Shown here one piece after another: positions 26,105 through 34,539 of a stretch of 64,000 nucleotides of DNA. Position 1 is the first letter of the stretch; each line of letters opens with the position of its first letter. Both the position numbers and the translations under genes were made by a program. Below the pieces are notes generated by a model. That model was not told the origin of the DNA and searched no databases. It worked only from the letters and a program-made list of their open reading frames with translations. The stretch is from Seonamhaeicola algicola (GTDB lineage: Bacteria; Bacteroidota; Bacteroidia; Flavobacteriales; Flavobacteriaceae): the NCBI RefSeq assembly GCF_007997385.1, contig NZ_VOSC01000033.1:186775-250774 (forward strand), written 5' to 3'.

Positions 26105-27802
26105 ATGAAATCAATAAACGAAACATATGATGCTATTGTAATTGGCACAGGTATTTCAGGAGGTTGGGCTGCCAAAGAACTCTGTGAAGGCGGCTTAAAA
26201 ACCTTGGTTTTAGAACGCGGCAGAATGGTAAAACATATTGAAGACTATCCTACCATGAATTTAGACCCGTGGGACCAAGAATTAAAAGGAAATATTTCTG
26301 CTGAAGAATTAAAAAAATACCCAAAACAAAGCAGAACAGGTTACACCGTAAAAAACGAGAGCAAACACTGGTTTGTTAATGATTTAGAACATCCTTACAA
26401 CGAAACTAAACGTTTTGATTGGATGCGCGGTTACCACGTTGGCGGTAGGTCTATTATGTGGGGCAAACAAAGTTATAGGCTAAGTGATTTAGATTTTACA
26501 GCAAATATACGTGACGGCCACGGTATTGATTGGCCCATACGCTATAAAGATATTGCGCCTTGGTACAGCCATGTAGAAAAATTTATTGGTGTTAGCGGTG
26601 AAGCTTTGGGCCTACCACAATTACCCGATAGTGTTTTTGAACCTCCAATGGAACTAAATTGTGTTGAAGAACACCTAAAAGAAAGTATGGCAACTAAATT
26701 TGGGCGTGTACTAACCATTGGTAGAGTTGCACACATAACAAGCAATACAGCCAGAGAAGGCCGTAGCCGATGCCAAAGTAGAAATCGCTGTATTCGCGGT
26801 TGTCCTTTTGGTGGCTATTTTAGCAGTAACGCTTCTACATTACCAGCCGCCGAACGCACCGGAAATATGACATTGAGACCACATTCTATTGCTTATGAAA
26901 TTGTTTATGACGCCGACAAAAAGAAAGCAACGGGTGTTAAAATAATTGATGCCGAAACTAAAGAAAAACTTGAATTTAAAGCTGATATTATTTTTTGTTG
27001 CGCATCAGCTATGGCATCAGCTTCTATTTTATTACAATCAAAATCTGACAGGTTCCCAAATGGCTTAGGAAATGATTCTGGTGAGTTAGGTCATAATATC
27101 ATGGATCATCACTTAGGAGCTGGAGCTTCTGGAAAAATTGATGGTTTTGAAGATAAATATTACTACGGAAGAAGGCCTAATGGCGTTTACATACCAAGAT
27201 TTGTTAATTTAGGCGACAAAGCTTCTGAAAACAAAAACTTTTTAAGAGGCTACGGCTACCAAGGTAGAGCTACAAGAGGCGACTACACAGAATCTACCGA
27301 AGAATTAGCTTACGGCGCCGCTTTTAAAGAAAAAATGTTAGAACCCGGAAATTGGCGTTTAGGTATTGGTGGTTTTGGCGAATGTTTACCTTACCATGAT
27401 AATAAAATGAGTTTAGATTATAATAAACTAGATCAATGGGGATTACCAACCATTACATTTGATGCCGAATGGAAGGAAAACGAATATGCCATGAGAAAAG
27501 ACATGATTGCACAAGCAGTTGCCATGTTAGAACAAGCAGGTTTTAAAGACATTCAAACCAGAGACCAACCAAAAGCTCCGGGTATAGGCATACATGAAAT
27601 GGGAACTGCCAGAATGGGGCATGATCCTAAAACATCAGTGTTAAACAAATACAACCAAATACATACCGTACCAAATGTGTATGTAACTGATGGTGCCTGT
27701 ATGACATCGGCTGGTTGTCAAAATCCGTCACTTACGTATATGGCACTTACCGCAAGAGCTGCTAATCATGCTATTAAACAATTTAAAGCCCAAAACACAT
27801 GA
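26105..27802 (+). CDS. GMC-family FAD dehydrogenase, catalytic subunit (second copy)
   Basis: A 565-residue paralogue of the gene at 23742. FAD site IVIGTGISGGWAAKEL, catalytic H497 and N540, and cysteines C223, C229 and C233 are conserved. The first 50 residues and several internal blocks are almost identical to the first copy, also at the DNA level, while residues about 58-80 and 380-400 differ strongly. It overlaps the next gene by ATGA, so translation is coupled to its own small subunit. Likely another sugar C3 dehydrogenase with shifted substrate preference. Confidence 0.87.
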   Translation: MKSINETYDAIVIGTGISGGWAAKELCEGGLKTLVLERGRMVKHIEDYPTMNLDPWDQELKGNISAEELKKYPKQSRTGYTVKNESKHWFVNDLEHPYNETKRFDWMRGYHVGGRSIMWGKQSYRLSDLDFTANIRDGHGIDWPIRYKDIAPWYSHVEKFIGVSGEALGLPQLPDSVFEPPMELNCVEEHLKESMATKFGRVLTIGRVAHITSNTAREGRSRCQSRNRCIRGCPFGGYFSSNASTLPAAERTGNMTLRPHSIAYEIVYDADKKKATGVKIIDAETKEKLEFKADIIFCCASAMASASILLQSKSDRFPNGLGNDSGELGHNIMDHHLGAGASGKIDGFEDKYYYGRRPNGVYIPRFVNLGDKASENKNFLRGYGYQGRATRGDYTESTEELAYGAAFKEKMLEPGNWRLGIGGFGECLPYHDNKMSLDYNKLDQWGLPTITFDAEWKENEYAMRKDMIAQAVAMLEQAGFKDIQTRDQPKAPGIGIHEMGTARMGHDPKTSVLNKYNQIHTVPNVYVTDGACMTSAGCQNPSLTYMALTARAANHAIKQFKAQNT

Positions 27803-28401
27803 ATCGTAGAAACGCACTAAAAAACATTGGTTTATCTTTGGGGTACGCTGCAGTGGCACCAAGCGCTTTAAGTATACTACAAAGTTGCACTTCGGAAATT
27901 GAAGTATGGACTCCAAAACTTTTAACTGTAGATCAAGGGTTTGTTTTAAAAAATATTATTGATTTAATTTTACCAAAAACCGAGGCTTCTCCTGGCGCTT
28001 TAGAGGTTAATGTGCCTGAATTTATAGATTTGTTAGCTTTTAAATCGTATAACAAAAAAGATCAAACAAAATTTATAAAAGAAATAGACACCTTTATTTT
28101 AGAACTAGCACCTAATAAATCCGATGATTTTTCTATTTCTGATATAAAAACAGAAACTTACGATGCTCTTTTAGCTAAATATTTAAAATCTAAACCCGAA
28201 ACACGTAAAAGCTTCAACAAAAACGAAAGCATAGTATTTAATGGACTAAAAAGTATCCGATCAAAAGCTGTTTGGGCTTTTAAAAACAGTGAATTGGTTG
28301 GCGAAAAAGTATTAGCTTACAATCCTGTTCCAGGCCCCGATAAAGGTTGTGTAGATTTGCAAAATACCACCAAAGGAAAAGCATGGTCATTACAAAGATA
28401 A
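27799..28401 (+). CDS. Gluconate 2-dehydrogenase subunit 3-like small subunit (second copy)
   Basis: The 200-residue partner of the second GMC subunit, overlapping it by 4 bp. It has MNRRNALKNIG, a hydrophobic segment and a lipobox-like ALSILQSC. Family pattern DLILPKTEASPGALEVNVPEFIDLL is followed by a C-terminal VLAYNPVPGPDKGC. Probably the Tat-guided small subunit holding the flavoprotein at the periplasmic face. Confidence 0.83.
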   Translation: MNRRNALKNIGLSLGYAAVAPSALSILQSCTSEIEVWTPKLLTVDQGFVLKNIIDLILPKTEASPGALEVNVPEFIDLLAFKSYNKKDQTKFIKEIDTFILELAPNKSDDFSISDIKTETYDALLAKYLKSKPETRKSFNKNESIVFNGLKSIRSKAVWAFKNSELVGEKVLAYNPVPGPDKGCVDLQNTTKGKAWSLQR

Positions 28402-28405
28402 ACTT

Positions 28406-29221
28406 ATGAAACTATTCAAAATAATTTTTATACTAATTACCTTTATTAGTGTTATAGCGTGTAAAAACAACACAAAAAAAGAACTTAAAACACCCCAGCA
28501 ATCTAGCGCTGAAAAATGGATAAAACTATTTAATGGTAAAGATTTAGATGATTGGATAATTAAAATTAAAGGTTATCCGGCTGGCGATAATTACAATAAT
28601 ACTTTTATTGTTAAAAATGGTATTTTAAAAGTAAACTATAATAAATATAACGATACTTTTAACAACACTTTCGGGCATATTTACTACAAAAAACCTTTTT
28701 CTAATTACCGTTTTAGAATGGATTACAGATTTGTAGATAAACAATTAAGCGATGGTGCTGCTTGGGCCAACCGCAATAGTGGTATTATGATACATTGCGA
28801 AGACCCAAAAAAAATAGGGCTAGACCAAAACTTTCCTGTTTCAATTGAAGTACAACTTTTAGGTGGTAATGGCGTTGATGAACGCACTACCGCTAATCTT
28901 TGTACACCCGGCACCAATGTTATTATGGATAACGAATTAATAACCGAGCATTGTATAACATCTGCTTCAAAAACCTATCATGGAGAACAATGGGTTAATA
29001 TTGAAATTGAAGTTAGAAATGATTCTATTATTAAACACTTTATTAATGGTAATGAAGTTATGCGTTACTATAAACCACAGTATGGAGGTGGAAATATAGA
29101 CTACAATGTTGCGCATTGGAAATCTTTAGAAGGGCAACCTCTAAAATCTGGTTACATTTCTTTGCAAAGCGAAAGCCATCCCGTTGAATTTAAAAATATT
29201 GAAATTTTAGAATTGGAATAA
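28406..29221 (+). CDS. DUF1080 lipoprotein, putative 3-keto-glycoside hydrolase
   Basis: A 271-residue lipoprotein (lipobox around ISVIACKN, Cys19). The DUF1080 fold begins at KWIKLFNGKDLDDWIIKIK and includes FRMDYRFVDKQ, NSGIMIHCEDPK, a VEVQLLG-like strand (SIEVQLLGGNG) and the C-terminal LKSGYISLQSESHPVEFKNI. It follows the second dehydrogenase pair by 4 bp, so the oxidising and hydrolysing enzymes are made together. Acts outside the cytoplasm. Confidence 0.85.
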   Translation: MKLFKIIFILITFISVIACKNNTKKELKTPQQSSAEKWIKLFNGKDLDDWIIKIKGYPAGDNYNNTFIVKNGILKVNYNKYNDTFNNTFGHIYYKKPFSNYRFRMDYRFVDKQLSDGAAWANRNSGIMIHCEDPKKIGLDQNFPVSIEVQLLGGNGVDERTTANLCTPGTNVIMDNELITEHCITSASKTYHGEQWVNIEIEVRNDSIIKHFINGNEVMRYYKPQYGGGNIDYNVAHWKSLEGQPLKSGYISLQSESHPVEFKNIEILELE

Positions 29222-29291
29222 ATAAAACACAAACTTTTATTAAATATCAATTTTTAAAATAGCTGTACATTTACAAGCAAAAAAATTAATA

Positions 29292-29660
29292 ATGCGTAAA
29301 AAACAAAAAATTACCAATATAATTTTATGCTTAACATTTATAGCATTTGCTATAATTCAACTTAATGACCCAGATGGCTTGCTCTGGTTTTCAATATATT
29401 TTATTGTTGCTATTTTATGTTTAGCTCCTAGTTTTAAAAAAATGCCTATTTACCTTTACTGGCTAATCTTTTTTAGCTTAATTAGTTATGCAGCTTTTCA
29501 TTTTTCTTTATTTATAGATTACCTCCAAACAGATAACAAAGAAGAAATTTTTGGTAAAATGGTTTACGAAAAACCATACCTTGAAGGCTCTAGAGAATTT
29601 TTAGGCCTATTAATTGCTGCTGCAGCTATCTTCTACCAAATAAAAGCCAATAAAAAGTAA
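29292..29660 (+). CDS. TMEM220-family small membrane protein
   Basis: A 122-residue protein with four hydrophobic helices. The start NIILCLTFIAFAIIQLNDPDG and the late E-x-x-REFLGL segment (EGSREFLGLLIAAAAIFY) match the transmembrane family 220, whose function is unknown. Same strand as the dehydrogenase genes and 70 bp downstream; whether it belongs to the glycoside pathway is not clear. Confidence 0.75.
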   Translation: MRKKQKITNIILCLTFIAFAIIQLNDPDGLLWFSIYFIVAILCLAPSFKKMPIYLYWLIFFSLISYAAFHFSLFIDYLQTDNKEEIFGKMVYEKPYLEGSREFLGLLIAAAAIFYQIKANKK

Positions 29661-29765
29661 TACTTTTGTTCAAAATATTTCACTGAATAATTACACACAT
29701 TATTTGCGTTTATATTTTGCATTTTTGTGTGTTAACTAAACTAAACTCTCTCTATAAATTAAACA

Positions 29766-32579
29766 ATGATTACCTTAAAAAAAAACGCACTTTATTTTAT
29801 TTTTATTTTATTGACCAATATAGCATGGTCTCAAGTTTCAATAAGCGGTTACGTTTACAACAACCATAAAACAGCCATTGAAGGCGCACATATTTTAATA
29901 CAACCAACAAACCAAACAAGTTTAACAAATTATGATGGAACATTTAATGTTCAAAATATTTCAGCCGGAAATTACACGTTAAAAATTTCGTACTTAGGCT
30001 ACAAAACCATTAGTAAAGTAATTGAAGTTAAGAATAACGATATTACTCTAGAATTTAATCTAGAGCCCGATTTACTTAACCTTCAAACCATTGTTGTTAC
30101 AGGATCATTCAATCCTAATAAAACAATTGAAACCAGTACATCGGTTAGCACATTAACCCAAAAAGATATTCAAAACACATTCCCTAGAGGCACTGCTAAT
30201 TTACTACAAAACATAGCTGGCACGTTTACCGATGCTTCTGCTGGTGAGGTGTTCACTAGAGTTTACACGCGAGGAGTATCAGCTTCCGCCGAAGACGACA
30301 TGGGATGGTATTATGTTTCTTTGCAAGAAGATGGCCTACCTGTAAGTTTGGTGCAACACTCGTACTATTCACCCGATTTATTTCACAGAACAGATATTAC
30401 AACACAAAAAGTTGAAGCTTTAAGGGGAGGAAATGCATCTGTTACCGCAATGAACGCTCCTGGAGGCATTTACAATTTTATTTCAAAAGGTGTAAACGAA
30501 ACTTTTGGAGGTGAAATTATTGCTTCAACTGGTATTCAAGGTGAAGATAACAATCCTATTTATAGAATTGATGCCAATTTAAGCGGGCCACTAGGTAACA
30601 ATTGGTATTTTAACCTTGGTGGTCATTACAGGCATGATGATGGCGCCAGAAATACTAATTTTACGTTTAGCAAAGGCGGGCAAGCCAAACTAAACCTTAT
30701 AAAAACCAACAAGAACGGATATTTTAAATTCTACGGAAAACTTTTAGATGATTACACCAACCGCTACACTGGTGTTGCTGCTACAAATTGGAATGACCCT
30801 AAGCCTGCTTTTGGCCAAAGTTTTAGTTCAACAGCATTAATGATGCCATCGTTTGATGTAGAAATTCCCGACGGAAGAAATCCAGATAAAACCAATAGTT
30901 TCAACCCTTCTAAAGGTGTACACGCACAAGATTTTGCTTTAGGTTTTGATTTTTCTCAAAATATTGGCAACAACTGGACTGTTAAAAACAATATTAAATT
31001 TTCAACAAAAAAAGCTAATTGGCAAACATCAATTAGTAACGCATTTGTATCATTAAATGATCCTACCGCCTATTTTGTTAGTGGTGCAGACTATCCTATT
31101 GGCCAAGTAGTTTTTAACGATGCACAATCTGGCACCGAACTAGCCCGCGTTGATAATAGCACTATTTTATCGGGTGGCTCATTTCAGTATTTAACAAACG
31201 GTAGCCTACCAAACGATGCTATTATGGGAACTTCAGCATGGTATAAAGATATTTCTGCTGATGAATTAATGAACAATTTTGTACTTCAAAAGCAACTAAA
31301 AAATCATACCATTTCTACCGGATTATCACTTGGCTTTTCTAAAACAGACCATTTTACCCAAGGTAGTTTTGCTTATGTTACTTATGAGCCAAACCCTAAA
31401 ATGCTGCAAGTTACGTTACAAAACCCTAACCAACCCATAGTTGCATTATCTGATGCCAAAGGCGCTAGTAACTACGGTGGTTTATTTTATGTAAACACAA
31501 ATGCTAATGTTAACCAAATTGCAACTTTTATAAACGATGAATGGAATATTAACCAAAACCTACGCGTAGATGTTGGTTTACGCCTTGAAAACATTACCCA
31601 CAAAGGTAGCAAAGACCAACATGCCCCATTGGGATTAGACGGCGGTGTTGATGGCAATGAGAATACTGCTTATGATAACAGCCTTAAAGGACCAACTGGT
31701 GAAACTGATGATTTTAATTTTAATTACAATTATATTTCCTATTCCGCAGGTTTAAATTATAGTTTAAGTACAAACGCTGCTATTTTTGGCCGCTTTTCTA
31801 GAGGAAATAAGGCTCCAGAATTAAATTACTATTTTAATAATTTTGATAATGTACCAATTAATGGCAAGGGCGAAGTTCAAAAAATCACACAAATTGAAAC
31901 TGGCTTAAAACTAAGCTCTAAATCTGTTTCATTTACAAGTACACTTTTTTGGAGCGAACTAAAAAATATTGGCTCTAGCAATTTTGAATTTGACAGTAAT
32001 ACTAATACCGTTTTTTATACACCTATTCAATTTAACACCTCTAGATCTTTAGGTTTTGAATGGGAAAGTATTGTAACCCCAATTGAAAATATAGCGTTTA
32101 AATTTAATGGTGTTTTACAAAACCCTAAAGCCGAAAAATGGCGTATTTATAATGCTGCTGGTACAGTAGACACAAACGACGACACGGTTACAAATTACTC
32201 TGGAAACCAATTAGCTTTCAACCCTAAATTAATGTTTAACTTAGGTAGTTATTACAATAACAACACACTTTCGGCATTTTTTAATTGGCAATATATGGGC
32301 AAAAGAGAAGGCAATGCAGCTAACGCCTTTCAGCTAGACGCTTACAGTACTTTCAATACAGGTATTGGTTATAAAATTACAAAAAACCTATCTGCTAACT
32401 TGGTTATAAATAACTTATTCAACTCTGAAGGACTTGCTAACTTTTTTGGTGCTAACAGTTTTGGTGCAAGTGCTAATGGTGTTACCAATGATTTTGTACA
32501 AGCAAATCCAGATGCTAGTTTTGTTGTTGTACCAATTTTACCAAGAAGCTCTCTAATAAACCTAAATTATATATTTTAA
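29766..32579 (+). CDS. TonB-dependent outer-membrane receptor of the glycoside cluster
   Basis: A 937-residue receptor. Signal peptide to about residue 22 (TNIAWSQ), a carboxypeptidase-regulatory-like domain (about 24-110: ISGYVYNNHKTAIEGAHILI), a TonB box/plug (TIVVTGSFNPNKTIETST, VEALRGGNASVTAMNAPGG) and a 22-strand-type barrel ending in LPRSSLINLNYIF. No SusD partner lies beside it, so this is not a classical Sus pair; it is a lone importer. By context it brings the glycosides oxidised by the neighbouring dehydrogenases into the periplasm. Confidence 0.9.
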   Translation: MITLKKNALYFIFILLTNIAWSQVSISGYVYNNHKTAIEGAHILIQPTNQTSLTNYDGTFNVQNISAGNYTLKISYLGYKTISKVIEVKNNDITLEFNLEPDLLNLQTIVVTGSFNPNKTIETSTSVSTLTQKDIQNTFPRGTANLLQNIAGTFTDASAGEVFTRVYTRGVSASAEDDMGWYYVSLQEDGLPVSLVQHSYYSPDLFHRTDITTQKVEALRGGNASVTAMNAPGGIYNFISKGVNETFGGEIIASTGIQGEDNNPIYRIDANLSGPLGNNWYFNLGGHYRHDDGARNTNFTFSKGGQAKLNLIKTNKNGYFKFYGKLLDDYTNRYTGVAATNWNDPKPAFGQSFSSTALMMPSFDVEIPDGRNPDKTNSFNPSKGVHAQDFALGFDFSQNIGNNWTVKNNIKFSTKKANWQTSISNAFVSLNDPTAYFVSGADYPIGQVVFNDAQSGTELARVDNSTILSGGSFQYLTNGSLPNDAIMGTSAWYKDISADELMNNFVLQKQLKNHTISTGLSLGFSKTDHFTQGSFAYVTYEPNPKMLQVTLQNPNQPIVALSDAKGASNYGGLFYVNTNANVNQIATFINDEWNINQNLRVDVGLRLENITHKGSKDQHAPLGLDGGVDGNENTAYDNSLKGPTGETDDFNFNYNYISYSAGLNYSLSTNAAIFGRFSRGNKAPELNYYFNNFDNVPINGKGEVQKITQIETGLKLSSKSVSFTSTLFWSELKNIGSSNFEFDSNTNTVFYTPIQFNTSRSLGFEWESIVTPIENIAFKFNGVLQNPKAEKWRIYNAAGTVDTNDDTVTNYSGNQLAFNPKLMFNLGSYYNNNTLSAFFNWQYMGKREGNAANAFQLDAYSTFNTGIGYKITKNLSANLVINNLFNSEGLANFFGANSFGASANGVTNDFVQANPDASFVVVPILPRSSLINLNYIF

Positions 32580-32621
32580 TTCATGAATTAAACAACTTAG
32601 TATAAACTAAACTTAAAACAA

Positions 32622-34523
32622 ATGAAACATGTTTCAAATTATTTACTAATTTTACTTTTTGCACTTGCTTTTTCATGTGTAAAAGACGCAAAAAAGCCTC
32701 AACAAACTGTGGCAAATAAAAAAACTGAAGTAAACCAACCAATAACATCCCTACCCTTTAAAACATTAAATTTAAACGATTTATCTGCTTTTAAACCTAG
32801 TGGTTCTAACTGGAAAATTGTTGGAAACGTTATAGCCGATAGACAAAAAGAAAAAACCTTAATTGATGAAGACGGTGTTGGAATACTTTTTAATGCCAAT
32901 GACCAAGAATTTAACAAACAACTTTTTACTGCTTTTGAGCACGGTGATATAGAACTTGAACTTGATGTTATGATGCCTATTAAATCTAATTCAGGTATTT
33001 ACTTTCAAGGACGTTACGAAATACAATTATTAGACAGTTGGGGCGTAAAAGACCCTAAACATAGTGATATTGGAGGTATTTATCAACGCTGGAATAAAGA
33101 TGCCGAAAATGGAAAACAAGGCTACGAAGGGCATCCTCCAAGAATTAATGCTGCAAAAGCCCCTGGTTTATGGCAACATTTTAAAATTATATTCCATGCA
33201 CCTAAGTTTGATAATTCTGGTAAAAAAATTAAAAACGCTTGGTTTGAAGAAGTTTGGTTAAATGGCTCATTAATTCATAAAAATGTTGAAGTTAAAGGTC
33301 CAACAAGAGCCGCTGCTTTTAGTGATGAAACAGCAAGAGGCCCGCTTATGATACAGGGAGACCATGGACCTGTTGCTTTTAAAAACATAAAATACAAATT
33401 ATATGAAATTGATAAACTTCAGCTTTCAAACATTGTAAGAACAGAGTACAAAACTAAAAGTAAAACTATAGACAATTTAGATACTATTCCTATTGCCAAT
33501 GAAACTCCCGTTGATAAATTCACACTTGTTGATGTTACAAAAACTAAAGAGCACAAGTTAATTGCACATACAGGAACTATTAATATTCCTGAAACAGGCG
33601 ATTATTTATTTGAGTCTCGCACAAACGGTCTAGCCCATATAGTTATAAACAATAAAAGAGTACTTGTATCTAAGGATAATATGAATACAATTCATAGTAA
33701 TGTTGTTAAACTTGAAAAAGGAACATACCCATTCAAAATAATATACAATCAAACAAAACCATGGGCAGGTGGCTTTACACTTCATGTTGAAGGGCCTAAT
33801 TTGCAAAAATATTCTATACAAGAAGATGTATGGAAAGATGCAAATAAATTTAATCCGCTAAATGGAATTGTTATTAACCCAGAAAACACCCCAAAAATAC
33901 AACGCAGCTTTGTTACACATAAAAACGAAACAAGAACTCACAGTATATCTGTTGGCTTACCTGAAGGTATTCACTACTCTTATGATTTAGCAACAGGATC
34001 TTTACTAAAAGCATGGAGTGGCTTATTTTTAAACACAACACACATGTGGTTGTCTAGAGGTTATAAACAACTTGGAGAACCTGTAGGTTTTTCTATTTCA
34101 TTACACGGTGGCTTAGAATTTGCAAATTTAAAAAACCAAAATACACCTTGGCCACTACCTCAACCAGAGAACAAAGGCATTAAACAATTAGGTTATGAAT
34201 TAGATTCTGAAAAACTACCTACATTTTCATATGCAATTGAAGGGGCTACTATTTCAAATTACTTTACAGTGTCTAATGAAAATCGTAATCTAACCAAAAA
34301 CATAACTATTGATAGCAAACAAAACTTATGGCATAAATTAGCCGATGGTGAAAGTATTAAAGTACTACCCAATAATACTTTTATTGTGAATAACGAAAGT
34401 TACTATATTGATTTTTCCGGCAATAATTTTAAACCAATTATAAGGAACATTGATGGTAAAGATGAATTATTAGTTGAAGTTCCTAAAGGTAAAAACACAA
34501 TAAATTATAGCATTATTTGGTAA
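32622..34523 (+). CDS. DUF1080 plus PA14-like lipoprotein, putative keto-glycoside hydrolase
   Basis: A 633-residue lipoprotein (lipobox LAFSC, Cys19). Residues about 45-265 form a DUF1080 domain with NSGIYFQGRYEIQLLDSWG, typical of the family. Residues about 305-400 look like a PA14-type sugar-binding beta sandwich (TGTINIPETGDYLFES, GTYPFKIIYNQTKPWAGGF). The last 200 residues (from about 430) match no domain I know but keep W/G/H-rich blocks (THMWLSRGYKQLGEP). The fusion suggests a hydrolase tethered to its glycan substrate. It is 17 bp upstream of the copper-fusion gene. Confidence 0.8.
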   Translation: MKHVSNYLLILLFALAFSCVKDAKKPQQTVANKKTEVNQPITSLPFKTLNLNDLSAFKPSGSNWKIVGNVIADRQKEKTLIDEDGVGILFNANDQEFNKQLFTAFEHGDIELELDVMMPIKSNSGIYFQGRYEIQLLDSWGVKDPKHSDIGGIYQRWNKDAENGKQGYEGHPPRINAAKAPGLWQHFKIIFHAPKFDNSGKKIKNAWFEEVWLNGSLIHKNVEVKGPTRAAAFSDETARGPLMIQGDHGPVAFKNIKYKLYEIDKLQLSNIVRTEYKTKSKTIDNLDTIPIANETPVDKFTLVDVTKTKEHKLIAHTGTINIPETGDYLFESRTNGLAHIVINNKRVLVSKDNMNTIHSNVVKLEKGTYPFKIIYNQTKPWAGGFTLHVEGPNLQKYSIQEDVWKDANKFNPLNGIVINPENTPKIQRSFVTHKNETRTHSISVGLPEGIHYSYDLATGSLLKAWSGLFLNTTHMWLSRGYKQLGEPVGFSISLHGGLEFANLKNQNTPWPLPQPENKGIKQLGYELDSEKLPTFSYAIEGATISNYFTVSNENRNLTKNITIDSKQNLWHKLADGESIKVLPNNTFIVNNESYYIDFSGNNFKPIIRNIDGKDELLVEVPKGKNTINYSIIW

Positions 34524-34539
34524 TTAAAAACAATTAATC

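Noticed and set aside
29766-34523. Classical Sus-type polysaccharide locus
   Set aside because: No SusD homologue and no classical glycoside hydrolase is found near the receptor.
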